Program-made: the position numbers and the translations under genes
Notes under the pieces: generated by a model
What the model was told of the DNA's origin: nothing
Database searches by the model: none
Seen by the model: only the letters and a program-made list of their open reading frames with translations
NCBI GenBank assembly: GCA_019247605.1
Contig: JAFBAS010000124.1
Coordinates: forward strand, 1 to 64,000
Direction of reading: 5' to 3'
Length of the DNA stretch: 64,000 nucleotides
Source: Hyphomicrobiales bacterium
GTDB taxonomy: Bacteria; Pseudomonadota; Alphaproteobacteria; Rhizobiales; Beijerinckiaceae
Shown: piece by piece, positions 43,103-54,661 of the stretch
Position numbering within the stretch: position 1 is the stretch's first letter
Layout of the letters: each line of letters starts with the position of its first letter

Positions 43103-43147
43103 GCGATCCTGGAAGCAGGCGATCCTGGAAGCAGCGATCCTACGCAG
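43103..43147. repeat. Short direct repeat GCGATCCTGGAAGCAG
   Basis: Two almost exact copies of GCGATCCTGGAAGCAG (43103-43118 and 43119-43133, the second one base shorter) are followed by a partial third copy, GCGATCCTACGCAG. It lies in non-coding sequence just downstream of the parvulin stop. Confidence 0.6.
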
Positions 43148-43171
43148 ATCCAAAAAGGCCAGGCGTCGACG

Positions 43172-44119
43172 CTATTGCGGGGGTGCAGCGGGAGCGGGGG
43201 CTGCCGGCGCTTTGGCCGAGCTGTCCGGCTGTGCCGGCGCCGGTGGCTTCTCCAGCTGAACGATCTTTGCCTTTTCACGCAAGGAGAGAAGAAGCGTCTG
43301 CTGGGCGCGCTGCGTGAGATAATTGCCGATCTGGTCTTGCACCTCGGTGAATTGCGGAACCGGTTTTGTCCGTTTCTCCTCGACCTTGATGATGTGCCAG
43401 CCGAACTGGCTCTTCACCGGATCGGAAATTTGCCCTGGCTCGAGCTTGAACGCCGCATCGCTGAATTCCTTCACCATCTTGTCCTTGGTGAACCATCCGA
43501 GATCGCCACCGTCGGCCGCAGAGCCCGGATCCTTGGAGAACTCCTTCGAGAGAGCGAGGAAATCCTCCCCCTTCTTTGCGCGCTCGGCGACCTGTTTTGC
43601 TGTCGCCTCATCCGCCACGAGGATATGTCGCGCATGCAACTCGGTCTCCGGTGCCAGCTTGGAAACCGTCTCGTCATAGAGCTTCTTGCGCGCTTCCGGC
43701 GTGTCCGCTTTCGCACCTTCCTTGAGCATCAGATCGTCGAGCAGGATTTTGTCGCGAAAATATTCAACTCGCTGGGCGAAATCCGGCGCGTCTTGAAGCT
43801 TGGACTGCTCCGCCGCTTGGGCTCCGAGCTTCAGATCGGCCATGAAGCGGATGAGATAATCGCGACGCGATGCCTCGGGAACCGATTGCAGCTGGCTGCC
43901 GATATCCTGCTCGGCAATGACGAGATCGCTCTCCTTGATCGGGGCGCCGTTCACGGTCGCGACGATTTTGTCGGGGGAGGGTGCCGGCGCCGGCGCGGTC
44001 TGCGCCAATGCCAGAGCGGAGGCGCCGATGAGCGCGAGCGAACCCAAAAGGCCACCTGATACGATGGCGCGTTTCATGCCAAAAAAGCTCATTGAGCCAA
44101 AGCTCCGTGAGATTGTCAT
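43172..44119 (-). CDS. Periplasmic parvulin-type peptidyl-prolyl isomerase
   Basis: I take the ATG at 44119 (315 residues) because a short AGG-containing sequence lies upstream; ATGs at 44092 and 44077 are possible. A signal peptide ends ALALAQ. A SurA/PrsA-like N-terminal helical part is followed by the rotamase domain, about residues 145-240: LHARHILVADEATAKQV, FSKDPGSAADGGDLGWFTKDKMV and VKSQFGWHIIKVEEKR. A Pro/Ala-rich tail closes it. It helps exported proteins fold in the periplasm by turning prolyl bonds. It is next to secA, the motor for such export. Confidence 0.88.
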   Translation of the reverse strand: MTISRSFGSMSFFGMKRAIVSGGLLGSLALIGASALALAQTAPAPAPSPDKIVATVNGAPIKESDLVIAEQDIGSQLQSVPEASRRDYLIRFMADLKLGAQAAEQSKLQDAPDFAQRVEYFRDKILLDDLMLKEGAKADTPEARKKLYDETVSKLAPETELHARHILVADEATAKQVAERAKKGEDFLALSKEFSKDPGSAADGGDLGWFTKDKMVKEFSDAAFKLEPGQISDPVKSQFGWHIIKVEEKRTKPVPQFTEVQDQIGNYLTQRAQQTLLLSLREKAKIVQLEKPPAPAQPDSSAKAPAAPAPAAPPQ

Positions 44120-44565
44120 CGAACCTGCCTTTTTGCCTCTTGCGCGCCGCCGGCTGCGCTTTTCGACCGAACCGTCGTGTCGGTCAACCGAAAACACTCA
44201 AGGCGGCATCTGGAGCACGGCGATGTCGCCGAATTATGTCAGAAACCCCGGCGCTCATGCCCCATTCTCCGAGGCTCGTCCCGTTTTTGGGCTCGAAACC
44301 GAGCCGAAATCGCATGCATTGCGATCGGGTCTGGGCTCCTGCTTTCGCGAGAGCGAGCGAGGTAGGGCCGCACCAACTCCCCGCTCACCCCGCGAAGGGG
44401 GGAAAGCCACGTTCGCATCGAGCACAATGTTGACAAGGCGCCCCCCTAGCCCCCACCTGTGAATTGCGGCAAGACATGGTTTTGACACCACCGCCGTGCA
44501 ATCAGCACCGTTGAGAAAATTCAGGCGGCGCGCGATGTATTCTTGCTCGTACGGAAAGGCCCTGC
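44120..44565. other. 446-bp divergent intergenic region before secA
   Basis: I see no protein or RNA gene. Two perfect TTGACA hexamers on the plus strand, at about 44431 and 44483, could be -35 elements for secA, but neither has a clear -10 at 16-18 bases. The secA leader therefore probably has a long untranslated part. Confidence 0.35.
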
Positions 44566-47424
44566 ATGTTTGGCGCATTGGCTAAGAAGCTTTTCGGCTC
44601 TTCCAATGATCGGCGATTGAAGACCTATGATCCCTCGGTCGAGCGCATCAATGGGCTCGAGAAGGGTCTCGAAAGCCTTTCTGACGAGGCGCTCAGCGCG
44701 CGCACTCAGGCTTTCCGCGACCAACTCGCCGCCGGCAAGACGCTCGACGACATTCTCGAAGAGGCTTTCGCGACGGTGCGCGAGGCCGCAAAGCGCACTT
44801 TGGGCCAGCGCCATTTCGACGTGCAGCTCGTTGGCGGCATGGTGCTGCATGAGGGTGGCATTTCGGAGATGCGCACCGGCGAGGGCAAGACGCTCGTGGC
44901 GACGCTTCCCGTCTACCTCAACGCGCTCGCCGGGAAGGGCGTGCACGTTGTTACCGTGAACGACTACCTTGCCCGACGCGACGCCGAATGGATGGGGCAG
45001 ATCTACAATTTCCTCGGACTCAGCGTGGGTGTCATCGTGCACGGGCTCGACGACAACGAGCGCCGTGCCGCCTATGCGTGCGACATTACCTACGGCACGA
45101 ACAACGAATTCGGTTTCGACTACCTGCGCGACAACATGAAATACGACATGGCGCAGATGGTGCAGCGGGGCCACAGCTATGCGATCGTCGACGAGGTCGA
45201 TTCGATCCTGATCGACGAGGCGCGCACGCCTTTGATCATCTCCGGCCCCACCGAGGATCGCTCCGAGCTCTATGTCGCGGTCGATGCCCTTATTCCGCGG
45301 CTTTCGGGAAGCGATGTGGATGTCGACGAGAAGCAACGCTCCGTCTCTCTCACGGAGCAGGGCAATGAGCACATGGAGAAGCTCCTCACCGAGGCCGGGC
45401 TTCTGGTCGAGGGCGGCCTTTACGAGGTGGAGAACACCTCGCTCGTGCATCATTCCAATCAGGCCTTGCGCGCTCACAAGCTTTTCCAGCGCGACAAGGA
45501 CTACATCGTGCGCAACGACGAAGTTGTCATCATCGACGAGTTCACCGGGCGCATGATGCCGGGGCGGCGCTATTCCGATGGCCTGCATCAGGCGCTCGAG
45601 GCGAAGGAGCGCGTTCGCATCCAGCCGGAAAATCAGACGCTCGCCTCGATCACCTTCCAGAACTACTTCCGCCTCTACAAGAAGCTCGCCGGGATGACGG
45701 GCACGGCCGCCACGGAGGCCGACGAGTTCCTTGAGATCTACAAGCTCGAGGTCGTCGAGGTGCCGACGAACGTCGCGGTCGCCCGCGAGGACCATGACGA
45801 CGAGGTCTATCGCACGAGCGAGGAGCGCACCCGCGCCGTCTTGCGCGAGATCGAGGAGGCCCATGCCAAGGGCCAGCCGCTCCTCGTCGGCACGACATCG
45901 ATCGAGAAGTCCGAGCTGCTCGCCGAAGTGATGAAGAAGCACAAGTTCAAGATGATCGATTTCGCCGATCCGAACAGCCTCGAGCCGCTTTACGCCGCGG
46001 CGCGCGAGGGACGTCCGGCGCGGCTTTTCGCCGTCCTCAACGCGCGCTTCCACGAGCAGGAGGCCTTCATCATCGCTCAGGCCGGCGTGCCCGGCGCGAT
46101 CACAATCGCCACGAACATGGCCGGTCGCGGCACCGATATTCAGCTCGGCGGCAACGCCGATATGCGCATCCGCCAGACGCTGGGGGGCATGGAGCCGTCC
46201 GAGGAGCGCAAGGCGAAAGAGGCGGCGATCCGCGCCGAAGTGGCCTCGTTCAAGTCCAAGGTGATCGCGGCCGGAGGACTTTACGTCCTCGGCACGGAGC
46301 GCCACGAGAGCCGGCGTATCGACAACCAGATGCGCGGCCGCTCGGGCCGCCAAGGTGATCCGGGCAAGTCGAAATTCTACCTCTCTCTGCAGGACGACCT
46401 CATGCGAATCTTCGGCTCGGAGCGCATGGACGGCATGCTGCAAAAGCTCGGGCTGAAGGAAGACGAGGCGATCGTTCACAACTGGATCAACAAGGCGATC
46501 GAGCGCGCCCAGGGCAAGGTCGAGGCCCGCAATTTCGACATGCGCAAGAACGTGCTGCGTTACGACAATGTCATGAACGATCAGCGCAAGGTGATTTTCG
46601 AGCAACGCCGCGAATTCATGGGCCAGGAAAGCGTGCGCGAGACCATCGACGACATGCGCCATGGCGTGATCGACGACGTGGTGCAGGCGCATATTCCGCC
46701 CGATTCCTACCCCGAGCAATGGGATACGGAAGGGTTGAAGGAGGCGGTGGCGAAAACGCTCAACCTCGAAGCCCCGATCGCCGATTGGGCCAAGGAGGAG
46801 GGGATCACGGAGGAGGTGGTGCGCGAGCGGCTGGGTGAGCTCGCCCATGAAAGCTATGCCAAGCGCGTCGAGGCCAATGGTCCCGAGCTCATGAGCTACA
46901 TCGAGAAGCAGATCCTGCTTCAGGCGCTCGACCATCTGTGGCGCGAGCACCTCGTGACGCTCGACCAGCTTCGCCAGGTTGTGGGCTGGCGCGGCTACGC
47001 GCAACGCGACCCGCTCAACGAATACAAGGCCGAGGCTTTTCAGTTGTTCAACGGCCTCGTGGCGCGCTTGCGCGAGGCCGTCACCGGCCAGCTCATGCGC
47101 GTCGAGGTCATGATGCAACCCCCGCCGCTGCAGGCGCCCTCCGTGATGCAGGCCCACCATCTCGATCCGGTTACGGGAGAAGACGAGATGGCGCTCGCCT
47201 CGCTGAACGCCGGCGATCCCTTCCGCGCTGCGGCCTCGCGGCTCGGCTTCGACCCGGCCGCTCAACCGGCGGTGCCCCCGCCGTCGGCGCAGGCAGGCTC
47301 GAGGCAGGCGACCAAAATCGACCCCGACGATCCGTCGAGCTGGGGCCGGGTCGGCCGTAACGAGGCCTGCCCTTGCGGGTCGGGCAAGAAATTCAAGCAC
47401 TGTCACGGGCGGCTTATCGCCTGA
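44566..47424 (+). CDS. secA: Preprotein translocase ATPase SecA
   Basis: The 952-residue protein is full length. Walker A reads [11 protein letters not shown], Walker [17 protein letters not shown], and a helicase-like second domain has [14 protein letters not shown] and [12 protein letters not shown]. The C-terminal zinc-binding SecB-interaction motif [14 protein letters not shown] is intact. SecA drives unfolded precursor proteins through SecYEG with ATP. It is divergent from the parvulin gene. Confidence 0.98.
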   Translation: MFGALAKKLFGSSNDRRLKTYDPSVERINGLEKGLESLSDEALSARTQAFRDQLAAGKTLDDILEEAFATVREAAKRTLGQRHFDVQLVGGMVLHEGGISEMRTGEGKTLVATLPVYLNALAGKGVHVVTVNDYLARRDAEWMGQIYNFLGLSVGVIVHGLDDNERRAAYACDITYGTNNEFGFDYLRDNMKYDMAQMVQRGHSYAIVDEVDSILIDEARTPLIISGPTEDRSELYVAVDALIPRLSGSDVDVDEKQRSVSLTEQGNEHMEKLLTEAGLLVEGGLYEVENTSLVHHSNQALRAHKLFQRDKDYIVRNDEVVIIDEFTGRMMPGRRYSDGLHQALEAKERVRIQPENQTLASITFQNYFRLYKKLAGMTGTAATEADEFLEIYKLEVVEVPTNVAVAREDHDDEVYRTSEERTRAVLREIEEAHAKGQPLLVGTTSIEKSELLAEVMKKHKFKMIDFADPNSLEPLYAAAREGRPARLFAVLNARFHEQEAFIIAQAGVPGAITIATNMAGRGTDIQLGGNADMRIRQTLGGMEPSEERKAKEAAIRAEVASFKSKVIAAGGLYVLGTERHESRRIDNQMRGRSGRQGDPGKSKFYLSLQDDLMRIFGSERMDGMLQKLGLKEDEAIVHNWINKAIERAQGKVEARNFDMRKNVLRYDNVMNDQRKVIFEQRREFMGQESVRETIDDMRHGVIDDVVQAHIPPDSYPEQWDTEGLKEAVAKTLNLEAPIADWAKEEGITEEVVRERLGELAHESYAKRVEANGPELMSYIEKQILLQALDHLWREHLVTLDQLRQVVGWRGYAQRDPLNEYKAEAFQLFNGLVARLREAVTGQLMRVEVMMQPPPLQAPSVMQAHHLDPVTGEDEMALASLNAGDPFRAAASRLGFDPAAQPAVPPPSAQAGSRQATKIDPDDPSSWGRVGRNEACPCGSGKKFKHCHGRLIA

Positions 47425-47637
47425 GCAGGCGCGGAGCCGCGATATCTTGGCGCTTGCCACTTTTCGCTGAGCGCCGATCCCGGTAAAAGGGCGGTCGCAC
47501 GCATCGCTTGCAGCGGATGGTCCCCATTCGCTGCGATGTTCGATCCGCAAACTTATGAGCCGACGTCGGGAGCTTTTCCGACAAGCGGAAATCGGTGTCG
47601 GAGCCGGACCACGAGCCGCAACTTTGATGTGACGAGG

Positions 47638-49056
47638 ATGAACCCCGTGAAGCCGCGTACCCTTTACGACAAGATTTGGGACGAACATCTGGTCGAGGCG
47701 CAAGAGGACGGCACCTGCCTCATCTACGTCGATCGACACCTTGTGCACGAGGTCACATCGCCGCAAGCCTTCGAGGGGTTGCGTCTTGCGAACCGGAAAG
47801 TGCGCGCGCCGGAAAAGACGCTCGCCGTCGTGGACCACAACGTGCCGACGACCGATCGCTCCAAGGGAATCGATGATCCCGAGAGCCGCACCCAGGTCGA
47901 GACGCTGGCGCGCAACGCACGCGAATTCGGCATCGAATATTACGATGAGCGCGATGTGCGCCAAGGCATTTGTCACGTCATAGGGCCCGAGCAGGGCTTC
48001 ACGCTTCCCGGCACCACCATCGTTTGCGGCGACAGTCACACCTCGACGCACGGCGCCTTCGGGGCGCTGGCCCATGGCATCGGCACCAGCGAGGTCGAGC
48101 ACGTGCTCGCGACCCAGACCCTCATCCAGCGCAAGGCGAAGAACATGCTGGTGCGCGTCGACGGCAGCTTGCCGAAGGGAGTGACGGCGAAGGACATCAT
48201 TCTTTCGATCATCGGCGAGATCGGCACCGCCGGCGGCACCGGCCATGTGATCGAATATGCGGGCGAGGCTATCCGGGCGCTTTCCATGGAAGGCCGGATG
48301 ACGGTGTGCAACATGTCGATCGAGGGCGGCGCGCGCGCCGGGCTGATCGCGCCCGACGAGACGACGTTCGCGTATCTCGCCGGTCGGCCGAAAGCGCCTA
48401 AAGGCAAGGCCTGGGAATTGGCGATGGAATATTGGCGCACCCTGCGCTCCGACGAAGGCGCCCATTTCGATCGCATCGTCAAGCTCGATGCCGCAAGCCT
48501 GCCTCCCACTGTCACCTGGGGCACCTCGCCCGAGCAGGTCACGACGGTTCAGGGGCGCGTTCCGGTGCCGTCCGAGATCGCCGATGAAGGCAAGCGCAAG
48601 GCGGCCGAGCGGGCGCTCGAATATCTCGGACTCAATGGCGGCGAGAAGATCACCGATATCGCGATCAACCGCGTGTTCATCGGCTCGTGCACCAATGGTC
48701 GCATCGAGGATTTGCGGGCTGCCGCCAAGATCGCAGCCGGCAAGCGCGTCCATCAGGGCGTCGCCGCGATGGTCGTGCCGGGCTCGGGCCTCGTCAAGGA
48801 ACAGGCCGAGGCCGAGGGCCTCGACAAGGTGTTCGTCGCCGCGGGCTTCGAATGGCGCGAGCCAGGTTGCTCGATGTGCTTGGCCATGAATGCCGACAAG
48901 CTCGCGCCCGGCGAACGCTGCGCCTCGACCTCGAACCGCAATTTCGAGGGCCGGCAAGGCTTCCGCGGACGCACCCATCTCGTGTCTCCCGCGATGGCGG
49001 CCGCGGCGGCGGTCGCCGGCCGCTTCGTCGACGTGCGCGAGTGGGCTGAGCGCTGA
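47638..49056 (+). CDS. leuC: 3-isopropylmalate dehydratase large subunit LeuC
   Basis: The protein has 472 residues from the ATG at 47638; a GTG at 47647 has GAGG at a better spacing (nine bases) and would remove three residues. [10 protein letters not shown] opens the aconitase-like fold. The [4Fe-4S] cysteines lie in [13 protein letters not shown] and GCSMCLAMN. With LeuD it moves the hydroxyl of isopropylmalate in leucine synthesis. leuD is not adjacent; a transporter gene follows instead. Confidence 0.96.
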   Translation: MNPVKPRTLYDKIWDEHLVEAQEDGTCLIYVDRHLVHEVTSPQAFEGLRLANRKVRAPEKTLAVVDHNVPTTDRSKGIDDPESRTQVETLARNAREFGIEYYDERDVRQGICHVIGPEQGFTLPGTTIVCGDSHTSTHGAFGALAHGIGTSEVEHVLATQTLIQRKAKNMLVRVDGSLPKGVTAKDIILSIIGEIGTAGGTGHVIEYAGEAIRALSMEGRMTVCNMSIEGGARAGLIAPDETTFAYLAGRPKAPKGKAWELAMEYWRTLRSDEGAHFDRIVKLDAASLPPTVTWGTSPEQVTTVQGRVPVPSEIADEGKRKAAERALEYLGLNGGEKITDIAINRVFIGSCTNGRIEDLRAAAKIAAGKRVHQGVAAMVVPGSGLVKEQAEAEGLDKVFVAAGFEWREPGCSMCLAMNADKLAPGERCASTSNRNFEGRQGFRGRTHLVSPAMAAAAAVAGRFVDVREWAER

Positions 49057-49190
49057 TCACCCTTTTCCTTGACGTAAAGGGCGCTTGAGAAGAAGCCCCA
49101 CGGCAGGCGCGAATTCCAGCACAAGAACCGGATCGCGAGGGACGGAACGCGCCGGTAGCGTGACGCCGAACAAGGCTTCGGTGTGAGAGC

Positions 49191-50240
49191 ATGCGCCGTC
49201 AGGCAAAAACCGCATCCTTGGGGGTGGAGGCCGTTCCGCGAGACCGCGCAGTGGTTGGCGCGCCGTCGAGCTTGGCGGCGCGAAGCGAGAGCGACATCGT
49301 CAACCGCGCCATGCGTCCGCGCGAATGGGCGATGCTCATCACGCTCTCGGCGCTGTGGGGCGGTTCGTTCTTCTTCAATGCCCTTGCGGTGAAGGACCTG
49401 CCGCCTTTTACGATCGTGTTCTTGCGGGCCGGCCTCGCCGCGATCATCCTCAACGCGGCACTGCCTTTGGCGCGGCTTCGATTACCAAGGAACGCGCGCA
49501 TCTGGGGCGCTTTCTTCGGCATGGGGTTTTTGAATAACGTCGTGCCCTTCACCCTCTTCGTTTGGGGTCAGACCCACATTGCAAGCGGCCTCGCCTCGAT
49601 CTTGAATGCGACAACACCGCTGTTCGCGGTGGTCGTGGCGCATGTGTTCACCCGCGACGAGAAGCTGACTGGCAGTCGTTTTTTGGGCGTGCTTCTCGGG
49701 CTTGCCGGCGTCACCCTCATGCTCGGGCCGAAAGCGCTCGCTGGGGCTGGCTTACCCGGCCTTGCCGCCGACACCCTCGCCGAGCTTGCCTGCCTTTGCG
49801 CGGCGTTCTCATATGCGTGCGCCGGCGTCTATGGACGACGCTTCACCCGCCTTGGGGTCGCACCTTTGGCGACCGCGACCGGCCAAGTGACGGCTTCCGC
49901 AATCATTTTGGCGCCCATCGCGTTCTTGGCCGACCGTCCGTGGACGCTGCCGACGCCGGGCCTTGCGGCGCTTGGCGCCGTTCTCGGCCTTGCGGTCTTT
50001 TCGACCGCGCTCGGCTACATCCTCTATTTTCGCCTTCTGGCGACAGCAGGAGCCACGAATCTGTTGCTCGTCACTTTCCTTCTGCCTGTCAGCACCCTCG
50101 TGCTCGGTACGCTTGTCCTGGGCGAGCGTATCGTCGCGTCCGAGCTCCTCGGCATGGCGTGCATCGGACTTGGCCTCATTGCGATCGACGGGCGATGGCG
50201 GAAAACGTTGCGATCACGAATGAGCCGGCGGCACGCCTGA
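49191..50240 (+). CDS. DMT-superfamily (EamA) transporter
   Basis: The frame from 49191 gives 349 residues, but the membrane part starts with MRPREWAMLITLSALWGG at 49311 (309 residues), which may be the true start. Ten helices in two EamA repeats are expected: SALWGGSFFFNALAVKDLPPF opens the first, and LCAAFSYACAGVYGRRF opens the second. Such proteins are usually exporters of amino acids or other small metabolites. The substrate is unknown. It is 134 bases after leuC, in the same direction. Confidence 0.83.
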   Translation: MRRQAKTASLGVEAVPRDRAVVGAPSSLAARSESDIVNRAMRPREWAMLITLSALWGGSFFFNALAVKDLPPFTIVFLRAGLAAIILNAALPLARLRLPRNARIWGAFFGMGFLNNVVPFTLFVWGQTHIASGLASILNATTPLFAVVVAHVFTRDEKLTGSRFLGVLLGLAGVTLMLGPKALAGAGLPGLAADTLAELACLCAAFSYACAGVYGRRFTRLGVAPLATATGQVTASAIILAPIAFLADRPWTLPTPGLAALGAVLGLAVFSTALGYILYFRLLATAGATNLLLVTFLLPVSTLVLGTLVLGERIVASELLGMACIGLGLIAIDGRWRKTLRSRMSRRHA

Positions 50241-50321
50241 GGCTTTTCGGGCACCGGCCGAGCCGAGCCGGATCCGTTCTGGTCACTCAAGCCTTGAACA
50301 CTTGCCACCCCGAAAAAAGGA

Positions 50322-50373
50322 GTGGATGGCCAAGCCCAGGCCGGCCAAGACGGATAGGCAGTCCCGATCCGTC
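50322..50373. repeat. REP-like palindromes between the DMT gene and greA
   Basis: GTGGATGGCC...GGCCAAGACGGAT (50322-50355) resembles the palindrome at 43018-43040. A second small stem, GACGGAT / ATCCGTC (50349-50355 and 50367-50373), overlaps it. The 199-bp gap between these convergent genes holds no gene. Confidence 0.5.
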
Positions 50374-50439
50374 ATGACCCGTGTTGGTCCGGTCGCCCAC
50401 GCCTAGGGCCTCCGCGCACCGACGCAATCCGACATGCGC

Positions 50440-50913
50440 TCAGCGAAAGGCTACCCTCACGATCTCGTAGGATTTGCCGCCGCCAGGCGTGTGCACCTCG
50501 ACCGTGTCGCCGACCTTCTTGCCGATGAGAGCACGTGCGATCGGTGAGGTGATCGACACCTTGCCCGAACGCACATCCGCCTCCGTCTCCCCGACGATCT
50601 GGTAGACCTTCGTCTCCTCGGTGTCTTCGTCGAGGAGCTTGACGGTGGCGCCGAACTTCACGGTTTTGCCACTCAGCTTGCTGATATCGATCACGTCCGC
50701 GCGCCCGATGAGCGATTCGAGCTCGAGAATCCGGCCTTCATTATGGGATTGCGCTTCCTTCGCCGAGTGATATTCGGCGTTCTCGGAAAGATCGCCAAGG
50801 GAACGCGCGTCGGAAATCGCCTGAATGATGCGCGGCCGCTCTTCCTGCTGGCGCGTCTTGAGCTCAGTTTCCAAAGCGAGATAACCCGCCTGGGTCATCG
50901 GCACCTTGTCCAT
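50440..50913 (-). CDS. greA: Transcription elongation factor GreA
   Basis: The 157-residue protein starts [19 protein letters not shown] and shows the coiled-coil N-terminal hairpin (to about residue 75, with [19 protein letters not shown] carrying the acidic tip) and the C-terminal FKBP-like domain with [16 protein letters not shown]. GreA enters the RNA polymerase channel and triggers transcript cleavage, which frees stalled complexes. It lies just downstream of carB on the same strand, a common alphaproteobacterial order. Confidence 0.96.
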   Translation of the reverse strand: MDKVPMTQAGYLALETELKTRQQEERPRIIQAISDARSLGDLSENAEYHSAKEAQSHNEGRILELESLIGRADVIDISKLSGKTVKFGATVKLLDEDTEETKVYQIVGETEADVRSGKVSITSPIARALIGKKVGDTVEVHTPGGGKSYEIVRVAFR

Positions 50914-51013
50914 GGCAGCGTGATCCTTTCAGCATAGCTTACCGCTCCCCTGACGAGGAACGAGCCGTTTTCGTGTCCAGAAACGCGCCGCTAGGCGAAA
51001 ATGGCCCGCACCC

Positions 51014-54000
51014 TCAGGGGCTGCGGACGTAGTCCTGCAGCGCGCGTACGCCGATGTCGCCGCTGAGGAATGATTTCACCCCTCTCGCGGCAGCGACAGC
51101 ACCTGCTAGGGTGGTATAATAGGGCACTTTATGCAAGAGGGCGGCCCGTCGCAACGAGCGGGAGTCGCCGAGCGCCTGGGCACCCTCGGTTGTATTGAAG
51201 ACCAGGTGCACGTCCCCGTTCTTGATGGCGTCCACCACATGCGGGCGGCCTTCCAGGACTTTGTTCACTCTTTGGGCCGGCACGCCTTCATTTTCCAGGA
51301 AACGCTGCGTTCCTCCCGTCGCCAGGATTTTGAAGCCGAGTTGATGCAAAAGCTTCACCGTCGGCACGATTCGCGGCTTGTCAGCGTCGCGCACCGACAC
51401 GAAAACTGTCCCGGAACGCGGCACTTTCGATCCAGCGCCGAGCTGGCTCTTGGCGAAAGCGGCATCGAAATCGGCGTCGAGGCCGATCACCTCGCCTGTC
51501 GAGCGCATTTCAGGCCCGAGGAGAACGTCGACACCGGGGAAGCGCGCGAAAGGAAACACCGATTCCTTCACGCCCACATGGCGAAGCCGCTTCGGAACGA
51601 GCGAAAAAGAGGCAAGGGTCTCGCCCGCCATCACGCGCGCTGCAATCTTGGCAACCGGCACTCCGGTCACCTTGGCGACGAAGGGCACGGTGCGCGAGGC
51701 GCGCGGATTGACCTCGAGCACAAAAATGACGCCGTCCTTGATCGCGTATTGCACATTCATCAGGCCGCCGACTTGGAGCGCAAGGGCAAGCTTCCGCGTT
51801 TGCGCCTCGAGCTCGGCGACGCTCGCCGGATCGAGCGAGTAAGGGGGAAGGGAACAGGCCGAATCCCCCGAATGAATGCCCGCCTCCTCGATGTGTTCCA
51901 TGATGCCGGCCACATAGGTGGAGGTGCCGTCCGAGAGGCAGTCCACATCGACCTCGATGGCGTCCGTGAGATAGCGGTCGAAAAGCAGGGGGTTCTTGCC
52001 AAGCAACGTGTTGATCTGCCCTGTCTTGTCGTTCGGATAGCGGGCCTTGATTTCCTCCGGCACCAGGCTCGGCAAGGTGCCGAGAAGGTAATCGTCAAAG
52101 CTCTTCTCATCATGAATTATCGCCATGGCGCGCCCGCCGAGCACATAGGAGGGGCGCACCACGAGCGGAAAACCGAGATCGGCCGTGACCAAGCGGCTTT
52201 GCTCGACCGAATAGGCGATGCCGTTCTTCGGCTGCTTCAAATTGAGCTTTTCGAGGAGCCGCTTGAAGCGGTCGCGGTCCTCGGCGAGGTCGATGGCGTC
52301 GGGCGAAGTGCCGAGAATCGGAACGCCCGCTTCCTCGAGCGGCCGCGCGAGTTTAAGCGGCGTCTGTCCGCCGAATTGCACGATCACGCCATGGAGCGTG
52401 CCGTTTCGGCGTTCCCCCTCGATGATCTCGAGCACGTCCTCCGCGGTGAGCGGCTCGAAATAAAGCCGATCCGAAGTGTCGTAATCGGTCGACACCGTCT
52501 CCGGATTGCAATTGATCATGATGGTCTCGAAGCCGGCCTCCTTGAGCGCGAAGGCGGCGTGGCAACAGCAATAGTCGAACTCGATGCCTTGACCGATTCG
52601 GTTCGGTCCGCCTCCGAGAATGAGGACCTTGCGCTTGTCGGACGGCAGCGCTTCGTCGCGCGCCTCTCCGGCGAAAGGCCGCGCGTAGCAGGAGTACATA
52701 TACGCCGTTGGTGAAGCGAATTCGGCTGCGCACGTGTCGATGCGCTTGAAAACGGGCCGAATGCCGAGCGCAAGGCGCGCCTTCTTGGCCTCGGCTTCGT
52801 TCGTGCCGGAGAGTACCGCGAGTCTCGCATCCGAGAAGCCCATGGCCTTGAGCGCCCGGAAGGCGCCGGGCGTGGTCGGCAGGCCATGCGCCTTGATCCG
52901 CGCCTCCGTTTCGACGATCTCACCGATGCGCGCCAGGAACCAAGGATCGATGTGGCAAGCCTCGAAAATCTCCGCCGGGTCCATCCCCAGGCGCATCGCC
53001 TGAGCGACTTTGAGCAGGCGATCGGGCGTCGGTGTGCCGATGGCGGCGCGAATGGCGTTGTGATCGTCGCCGACGCCGAGCCCCGCAATTTCGATCTCGT
53101 CGAGCCCCGTAAGTCCGGTCTCGAGCGAACGCAGCGCCTTTTGCAGCGATTCGGCGAAGCTTCGCCCGACCGCCATCACCTCGCCCACGGATTTCATGGA
53201 TGTCGTGAGCACCGGGTCGGCGCCGGGAAACTTCTCGAAGGTGAAGCGCGGAATTTTGGTGACGACGTAATCGATCGTCGGCTCGAATGAGGCCGGCGTC
53301 GCGCCCCCGGTGATGTCATTCTCGATCTCATCGAGCGTGTAGCCGACCGCGAGCTTGGCGGCGATCTTGGCGATGGGAAATCCTGTCGCCTTCGAAGCCA
53401 GCGCCGAGGAGCGCGACACGCGAGGGTTCATCTCGATGATGACCATGCGCCCATTCGCCGGATTGATCGCGAATTGCACGTTGGAGCCGCCCGTGTCGAC
53501 GCCGATCTCGCGCAGCACCGCGATCGAGGCGTCGCGCATGCGCTGATATTCCTTGTCGGTGAGCGTGAGCGCCGGCGCGACGGTGATCGAATCTCCCGTA
53601 TGCACGCCCATCGGATCGACGTTCTCGATCGAGCAAACGATGATGCAATTGTCCGCGCGGTCGCGGACCACCTCCATCTCGAATTCCTTCCAACCGGCGA
53701 CGCTCTCCTCGATCAGAACTTCATTTGTCGGCGAGGCGTCGATGCCGCGCTCCATGGCGACGAAGAATTCCTCGCGATTGTAAGCGACGCCCCCGCCGGT
53801 GCCGCCCAGCGTGTAGGAGGGGCGGATCACCGCCGGCAAACCGACATGATCGAGGGTGGTGAGCGCGTTCGCATAGGCGTGCGGCGACAGCTCCATCACC
53901 GGCTCGTTGTTCTCGTCGTAGATCGGCTTGCCACGCTCGTCCTTCTTCTGGCGCAACGAACCTTTGAGCGTGCGCCCGCGCGGTACGTCCAGGCCGATTT

Positions 54001-54427
54001 TGATCATCGCCTGGCGGAAGAGCTCACGGTCCTCTGCCTTGTCGATCGCTTCGGCGGAAGCGCCGATGAGCTCGACATCGAATTTTTCCAGCACGCCCAT
54101 GCGCTTGAGCGAGAGCGCACAATTAAGCGCGGTCTGTCCACCCATGGTCGGCAGAAGCGCGAAGCCGCCCGGCGCTCCCTCGCGCTCGGCCTCGATGATC
54201 TTCGCCACGATCTGAGGCGTGATCGGCTCGACATAGGTGCGATCGGCGAGCTCGGGATCGGTCATGATCGTTGCCGGATTCGAATTCACCAGCACGACAC
54301 GATAGCCCTCGGCCTTGAGCGCCTTGCAGGCCTGCGTCCCCGAATAATCGAACTCGCAGGCTTGGCCGATCACGATCGGTCCCGCGCCGATAATCAGGAT
54401 CGTCGAGATGTCGGTGCGTCTGGGCAT
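51014..54427 (-). CDS. carB: Carbamoyl-phosphate synthase large subunit
   Basis: The ATG at 54427 ([22 protein letters not shown]) gives 1137 residues; an ATG at 54433 adds two. The long open frame upstream of 54433 lacks similarity. The two ATP-grasp halves are evident ([19 protein letters not shown] and [19 protein letters not shown]), each with its own carboxy-phosphate or carbamate site. A C-terminal MGS-type regulatory domain ends DYVRSP. With CarA it makes carbamoyl phosphate for arginine and pyrimidine synthesis. carA is not in the window. Confidence 0.97.
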   Translation of the reverse strand: MPRRTDISTILIIGAGPIVIGQACEFDYSGTQACKALKAEGYRVVLVNSNPATIMTDPELADRTYVEPITPQIVAKIIEAEREGAPGGFALLPTMGGQTALNCALSLKRMGVLEKFDVELIGASAEAIDKAEDRELFRQAMIKIGLDVPRGRTLKGSLRQKKDERGKPIYDENNEPVMELSPHAYANALTTLDHVGLPAVIRPSYTLGGTGGGVAYNREEFFVAMERGIDASPTNEVLIEESVAGWKEFEMEVVRDRADNCIIVCSIENVDPMGVHTGDSITVAPALTLTDKEYQRMRDASIAVLREIGVDTGGSNVQFAINPANGRMVIIEMNPRVSRSSALASKATGFPIAKIAAKLAVGYTLDEIENDITGGATPASFEPTIDYVVTKIPRFTFEKFPGADPVLTTSMKSVGEVMAVGRSFAESLQKALRSLETGLTGLDEIEIAGLGVGDDHNAIRAAIGTPTPDRLLKVAQAMRLGMDPAEIFEACHIDPWFLARIGEIVETEARIKAHGLPTTPGAFRALKAMGFSDARLAVLSGTNEAEAKKARLALGIRPVFKRIDTCAAEFASPTAYMYSCYARPFAGEARDEALPSDKRKVLILGGGPNRIGQGIEFDYCCCHAAFALKEAGFETIMINCNPETVSTDYDTSDRLYFEPLTAEDVLEIIEGERRNGTLHGVIVQFGGQTPLKLARPLEEAGVPILGTSPDAIDLAEDRDRFKRLLEKLNLKQPKNGIAYSVEQSRLVTADLGFPLVVRPSYVLGGRAMAIIHDEKSFDDYLLGTLPSLVPEEIKARYPNDKTGQINTLLGKNPLLFDRYLTDAIEVDVDCLSDGTSTYVAGIMEHIEEAGIHSGDSACSLPPYSLDPASVAELEAQTRKLALALQVGGLMNVQYAIKDGVIFVLEVNPRASRTVPFVAKVTGVPVAKIAARVMAGETLASFSLVPKRLRHVGVKESVFPFARFPGVDVLLGPEMRSTGEVIGLDADFDAAFAKSQLGAGSKVPRSGTVFVSVRDADKPRIVPTVKLLHQLGFKILATGGTQRFLENEGVPAQRVNKVLEGRPHVVDAIKNGDVHLVFNTTEGAQALGDSRSLRRAALLHKVPYYTTLAGAVAAARGVKSFLSGDIGVRALQDYVRSP

Positions 54428-54661
54428 GGGCATCCAAGGGACAATCGAGCCCGACCGCGCGCTGATCTTGCGGCGCGCCGCTTCGACCGGATTCGCGCGA
54501 GGTTTGGGCTGGCGCGGCTCTATAGCGGGGTTGAGGCACAGAGGGAAGGGCTGCGGACCGATGTCCGCGCGGCGCTCCCGGCCATGCGCACAGCGCAAAG
54601 TCGCGGCGATTTCGATTGCCATTCGCCCCGATTTTCGTCTTATGACTGGGGAGCTTATCGC

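Larger units (their letters stand above)
42869..43171. other. 303-bp gap between argJ and the parvulin gene
   Basis: I see no gene here. It holds a REP-like palindrome (43018-43040) and a short direct repeat (43103-43147). The argJ promoter should lie here too, but no clear -35/-10 pair stands out. Confidence 0.5.

Noticed and set aside
44426-44500. Two TTGACA hexamers as secA promoters
   Set aside because: Neither has a -10 element at 16-18 bases, so they are mentioned in the gap description only and not called as promoters.
44521-48978. A minus-strand open frame of 1485 codons opposite secA and leuC
   Set aside because: It lies wholly antisense to two strongly conserved genes. GC-rich codon use with few A/T third positions keeps the opposite strand free of stops; the translation has no recognisable domain.
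53474-54661. Extension of the DppB-like gene far upstream
   Set aside because: It is antisense to carB, and a good ribosome site precedes the ATG at 54662, where the family N-terminus starts.
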